8,812 nucleotides of DNA, taken from assembly GCA_017935805.1 (NCBI GenBank), contig JAGBGV010000102.1, forward strand, positions 1-8,812, read 5' to 3'. Source of the DNA: Clostridia bacterium (GTDB lineage: Bacteria; Bacillota_A; Clostridia; Oscillospirales; CAG-272). The first letter of the stretch is position 1. Every line of letters starts with the position of its first letter. A program made the position numbers and the translations under genes. The notes under the pieces are model-generated. The model saw only the letters and a list, made by a program, of their open reading frames with translations, was not told the origin of the DNA and did no database searches. This document shows, piece after piece, positions 6,380 through 8,812 of this stretch.

Positions 6380-7051
6380 ATGTCAAATTTTATTGTACTT
6401 GAAGGTCTCGACGGATCCGGCAAGGGCACGCAGATCGAACTGCTCAAGGAATATCTCACAAGTCTCGGAAAGCGCGTTCGGGTTATTGATTTCCCAGATT
6501 ATGCATCAGACGGATCAATGCTCGTGCGCATGTATCTGGACGGCAAGCTCGGTCAGAGCCCCGCTGATACCAATGCATACGCCGCGTCAATGTTCTTTGC
6601 CGCAGACCGATATGTAAGCTACGTTACAGGCTGGCGCGAGGATTATATCAAAGATGACACATACATCATCGCTAACCGCTACACCACCGCTAATGCATAT
6701 CATCAGCTTTCAAAAATGCCCGAGTCCGACTGGGATTCCTTCCTTAACTGGCTGTGGGATTTCGAATTCGGCAAGTTAGGTCTTCCCTCCCCCGACCGCG
6801 TGATCCTGCTCGATATGCCCGAATCTGTTTCATCTGCGCTTGTGAGAAGCCGCAGTGCCGAGACCGGCAGAAAGATCGATATTCACGAAAAGGACGAAGG
6901 CTATCTTCTTGCCTGCCGCCGTGCTGCGAACTACACTGCCCAAAAGTGCGGTTGGACTGTAATAAAGTGTGCGGGAGAGAGCGATACTGTTCCCTATTCC
7001 AGAGAAAAGATCGCCCATGACATCGCGGAAAGCATTGACGATCTTCTTTAA
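6380..7051 (+). CDS. tmk: thymidylate kinase (dTMP kinase)
   Basis: A 223-residue cytoplasmic kinase converting dTMP to dTDP with ATP for DNA precursor supply. It has the P-loop GLDGSGKGTQ (9-18), the FPDY nucleotide-binding motif (38-41), ADRY (75-78), and a lid region with RSRSAETGRKIDIHEKD (156-172). The DIHE block marks the type common in Clostridia rather than the E. coli type. The usual DRY/DRH triplet in the IxxDRY position reads NRY (99-101), an Asp-to-Asn change at a conserved site. AAGGA (6365-6369) lies 10 nt before the ATG, a rather long spacing. It starts 37 bp after ftsK and is probably co-transcribed with it; no strong terminator separates it from the rpsO promoter. A broader deoxynucleoside monophosphate kinase role is possible. 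Confidence 0.9.
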   Translation: MSNFIVLEGLDGSGKGTQIELLKEYLTSLGKRVRVIDFPDYASDGSMLVRMYLDGKLGQSPADTNAYAASMFFAADRYVSYVTGWREDYIKDDTYIIANRYTTANAYHQLSKMPESDWDSFLNWLWDFEFGKLGLPSPDRVILLDMPESVSSALVRSRSAETGRKIDIHEKDEGYLLACRRAANYTAQKCGWTVIKCAGESDTVPYSREKIAHDIAESIDDLL

Positions 7052-7138
7052 GGAAGCAAATTATCCAAAGTCACAACTTACGCATATATATTACCGAGAA
7101 ATTTAGCGCATTTTTTGACATTTCTTTGAATAATACTG

Positions 7139-7167
7139 TTTACAAAACAAAAACTTTGTGTTATAAT
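7139..7167 (+). promoter_or_regulatory. sigma-A promoter of rpsO
   Basis: TTTACA (7139-7144), 17-bp spacer, TATAAT (7162-7167). The predicted start near 7174 gives a leader of about 113 nt before rpsO. A TTGACA at 7115-7120 lies upstream but lacks a matching -10 at the right distance. The promoter lies about 88 bp after the tmk stop, so rpsO-pnp can be expressed independently of ftsK-tmk. Confidence 0.8.
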
Positions 7168-7173
7168 ATAGTT

Positions 7174-7286
7174 TGGTCGCCCGTGTCTCGGTTTGCGGAT
7201 CAAAGGTCATTTATGACGTTTCACCCGCCGCTCTCTGAGATTTGGGGATTAAAATAAAAATTTTTAAGGTGAAAGGAGCTACTACA
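7174..7286 (+). promoter_or_regulatory. structured leader of rpsO, candidate S15 autoregulatory element
   Basis: The predicted transcript can form nested stems: TCTCGG (7186-7191) with CTGAGA (7235-7240, one G-U); GCGG (7195-7198) with CCGC (7225-7228); and an apical hairpin GTCAT (7206-7210) with ATGAC (7213-7217), extended across a G-G mismatch by AAA (7202-7204) with TTT (7219-7221). A structured leader that binds S15 and represses its own translation is known in several phyla with unrelated architectures. I could not match this one to a named class, so the role is inferred from position and fold. Confidence 0.5.
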
Positions 7287-7553
7287 ATGCTCACAAAGGA
7301 AAAGAAGCAGGAAATTATCGACACCTACAAGGTACACGAAGGTGACACAGGTTCTCCCGAGGTTCAGATCGCTATTCTGACCTACAGAATCGAAACTCTC
7401 ACAGAGCACCTCAAGGCTAACAAGAAGGACCACCACAGCCGTCGCGGTCTCAACAAGATGGTTGGTCACAGACGTAACCTTCTCGGCTACCTCAAGGACA
7501 ACGATATCGAACGTTACCGCGCTATCATCGAAAAGCTCGGTCTCAGAAGATAA
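7287..7553 (+). CDS. rpsO: 30S ribosomal protein S15
   Basis: An 88-residue primary 16S rRNA-binding protein of the small subunit platform, the usual family length. Signature residues are present: GDTGSPEVQ (19-27), H41, and [22 protein letters not shown] around 48-69 that contacts the three-way junction of 16S helices 20-22. An in-frame TTG at 7242 would add 15 residues unlike S15, but the ATG at 7287 has AAAGGAG (7272-7278) 8 nt before it and gives the family N-terminus [11 protein letters not shown], so it is chosen. It has its own promoter and structured leader, and pnp follows 198 bp downstream, the conserved rpsO-pnp pairing seen across bacteria. Confidence 0.98.
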   Translation: MLTKEKKQEIIDTYKVHEGDTGSPEVQIAILTYRIETLTEHLKANKKDHHSRRGLNKMVGHRRNLLGYLKDNDIERYRAIIEKLGLRR

Positions 7554-7583
7554 GTTTCCGCTTATCCGAACTCGCAACTGTTG

Positions 7584-7616
7584 TGCTGCGGCGGTACATT
7601 ATTTGCCGTCGCGGCA
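7584..7616 (+). terminator. hairpin after rpsO, leaky terminator or processing site
   Basis: Eleven-bp stem with two G-U pairs, TGCTGCGGCGG (7584-7594) with CCGTCGCGGCA (7606-7616), loop of 11 nt, starting 30 bp after the rpsO stop. Only TAATTATTT follows, not a real T-tract, so complete termination is unlikely. In E. coli the same gap holds an attenuating terminator and RNase cleavage sites that set the rpsO/pnp ratio; a comparable role is inferred. The decamer ATTATTTGCC occurs at 7598-7607 and 7619-7628, in the loop/right arm and just after the stem. Confidence 0.5.
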
Positions 7617-7658
7617 TAATTATTTGCCCAAATACGTCCCCTATGCCCGCTTTGGATT

Positions 7659-7705
7659 AGCAGTTAAACAAAGGTCTGAATCTGTCAGGCAGTTGTTTAA
7701 GTGCT
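7659..7705 (+). promoter_or_regulatory. long stem-loop in the pnp leader
   Basis: Outer stem AGCA (7659-7662) with TGCT (7702-7705), a G-G mismatch, then a perfect 8-bp stem TTAAACAA (7664-7671) with TTGTTTAA (7693-7700), an internal loop, and a top stem CTGA (7676-7679) with TCAG (7685-7688). It lies 47 bp before the pnp start. In E. coli a long hairpin in the pnp leader is cut by RNase III and the product degraded by PNPase itself, giving autoregulation. Position and shape match that scheme, but there is no direct evidence here. Confidence 0.45.
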
Positions 7706-7751
7706 GAACCGGAGCGGTTAAAAATAATATAAAAGAAAGGTAAAAATCGAA

Positions 7752-8812
7752 ATGTTTGAAAACTTCAAGACTTTTTCCTACGATTTCGCAGGCAGACCGC
7801 TCGTAATCGAAAGCGGTAAGATGGCAGGCCTTGCAAACGGCTCCGTTCTCGTTAGATACGGCGAAACTGCAATCCTCGCTTGCGCTACCGCATCCGAAAG
7901 ACCCAGAGACGGTATTGACTTCCTTCCCCTGTCCATCGACTTTGAAGAAAGACTTTACGCAGTTGGCAGAATCCCCGGCTCTTACCTCAAGAGAGAAGGC
8001 AGACCCAGCGAAAAGGCTATCCTCACATCCCGTGTGATCGACAGACCTATCCGTCCCCTTTTCCCCAAGGATCTCCGTAACGACGTAGTTATTTCCCTTC
8101 TCGTTCTCTCCGTTGACCACGACGCTTCTCCCGAGATCGCTGCAATGATCGGCGCGTCCATCGCTCTGTCCATTTCCGATATTCCGTGGAACGGTCCTAT
8201 CGGCGGTGTGTTCGTAGGTCTCACTGAAGAAGAAGGTCTCATCATCAACCCCACAGCTGAACAGCGTGAGCGCTCCATTCTCGAGCTGACCGTTGCAGGT
8301 ACAGAGAAGAAGGTCGTTATGATCGAAGCAGGCGCTGCTGAAGTTCCGGACGACAAGATGTTCGAAGCTATCATGCTCGCTCACGAGGAGATCAAGAAGG
8401 TTTGCGCATTCATTGAAACAATCAAGGCTGAGATCGGCAAGCCCAAGTTCGAATATCCCTCCGCTGAAATCGATCCCACACTCTTTGACGCTGTTTACGA
8501 TTTCTGCGCTGAAGACGTAAAGGTTGCTCTTGACACAGACGACAAGAACGTTCGTGACGCTCGTATTGCTCCCATCAGAGAGGCTGTTTACAACAAGTTC
8601 GACGAGGGCAAGGAAGAAATGCACGTTGTTCTCGACGAAGTTCTCTACAAGATCCAGAAGAAGATCGTTCGCCGCTGGCTCCTTGACGACCAGAAGCGCG
8701 TTGACGGCAGAAAGATGGATCAGATCCGTCCTCTCGCCGCTGAAGTTCACCTCTTCAACCGCGACCACGGTTCCGGTATGTTCACAAGAGGTCAGACACA
8801 GGTACTTACAGT
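7752..8812 (+). CDS. pnp: polyribonucleotide nucleotidyltransferase (PNPase), 5' part
   Basis: The first 353 codons of PNPase, cut by the window end; full-length family members have about 700 residues. The enzyme degrades RNA 3' to 5' by phosphorolysis as a homotrimer in mRNA turnover. Visible are the first RNase PH-like domain with FLPLSIDFEERLYAVGRIPG (57-76, last residues approximate), LKREGRPSE (79-87) and SRVIDRPIRPLFP (93-105); the helical linker region (about 230-310); and the beginning of the second, catalytic RNase PH domain (VDGRKMDQIRPL from 317, then GSGMFTRGQTQVLT). KH and S1 domains would lie beyond the window. The start ATG gives the normal N-terminus; GAAAGG (7735-7740) is 11 nt upstream, a long spacing. 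It follows rpsO in the same direction, with two hairpins in the spacer. Confidence 0.97.
   Translation, partial: MFENFKTFSYDFAGRPLVIESGKMAGLANGSVLVRYGETAILACATASERPRDGIDFLPLSIDFEERLYAVGRIPGSYLKREGRPSEKAILTSRVIDRPIRPLFPKDLRNDVVISLLVLSVDHDASPEIAAMIGASIALSISDIPWNGPIGGVFVGLTEEEGLIINPTAEQRERSILELTVAGTEKKVVMIEAGAAEVPDDKMFEAIMLAHEEIKKVCAFIETIKAEIGKPKFEYPSAEIDPTLFDAVYDFCAEDVKVALDTDDKNVRDARIAPIREAVYNKFDEGKEEMHVVLDEVLYKIQKKIVRRWLLDDQKRVDGRKMDQIRPLAAEVHLFNRDHGSGMFTRGQTQVLT

Noticed and set aside
7242..7286. Extended rpsO start at a TTG
   Set aside because: The extra residues do not resemble S15 and the ATG at 7287 has a good ribosome binding site and the normal N-terminus.
7641..8768. 375-codon open frame on the minus strand opposite pnp
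   Set aside because: It lies antisense to a clear PNPase reading frame, has no family resemblance, and its length follows from the codon bias of pnp.

Overview
The window reads as a chromosomal segment of a low-to-mid GC Firmicute of the class Clostridia, most likely an uncultured gut Oscillospirales/Ruminococcaceae-type bacterium. The grounds are Shine-Dalgarno starts, near-consensus sigma-A promoters, a large multi-pass FtsK/SpoIIIE, a thymidylate kinase of the clostridial 'DIHE' type, and a structured intergenic repeat resembling those of gut Ruminococcaceae. The taxonomic call is an inference from sequence style, not from a marker search.

Left part (1-1774), accessory in character and AT-rich. 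It opens with non-coding DNA carrying a stray 30-bp copy of the 3' end of the GH109-like gene (94-123) and an approximately 140-bp hairpin-rich repeat (about 171-307). Two minus-strand genes follow: a XRE-type regulator with a TPR-like C-terminal half (452-1198) and an 89-residue cysteine-rich protein of unknown function (1439-1708) that ends in a strong hairpin terminator. The 30-bp direct repeats at 94-123 and 1775-1804 bracket this cargo exactly as a duplicated integration or recombination target would, but no recombinase is visible between them.

Middle (1775-3342). A minus-strand NAD-dependent GH109-type glycosidase (Gfo/Idh/MocA fold) has a near-consensus promoter and a palindromic candidate operator at its transcription start. 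It is divergent from the core operon to its right.

Right part (3343-8812), core genome on the plus strand: ftsK/spoIIIE (chromosome translocation), tmk (dTMP kinase), rpsO (ribosomal protein S15) and the 5' 60% or less of pnp (polynucleotide phosphorylase, cut by the window end). rpsO has its own promoter and a structured leader that could be its autoregulatory site. The rpsO-pnp spacer holds two stable hairpins, reminiscent of the attenuator/RNase III region at the same junction in other bacteria.

No RNA gene, CRISPR array, transposase or integrase was found. I see no convincing new biological system. The most unusual structure is the duplicated GH109 3' end flanking the regulator/small-protein segment.
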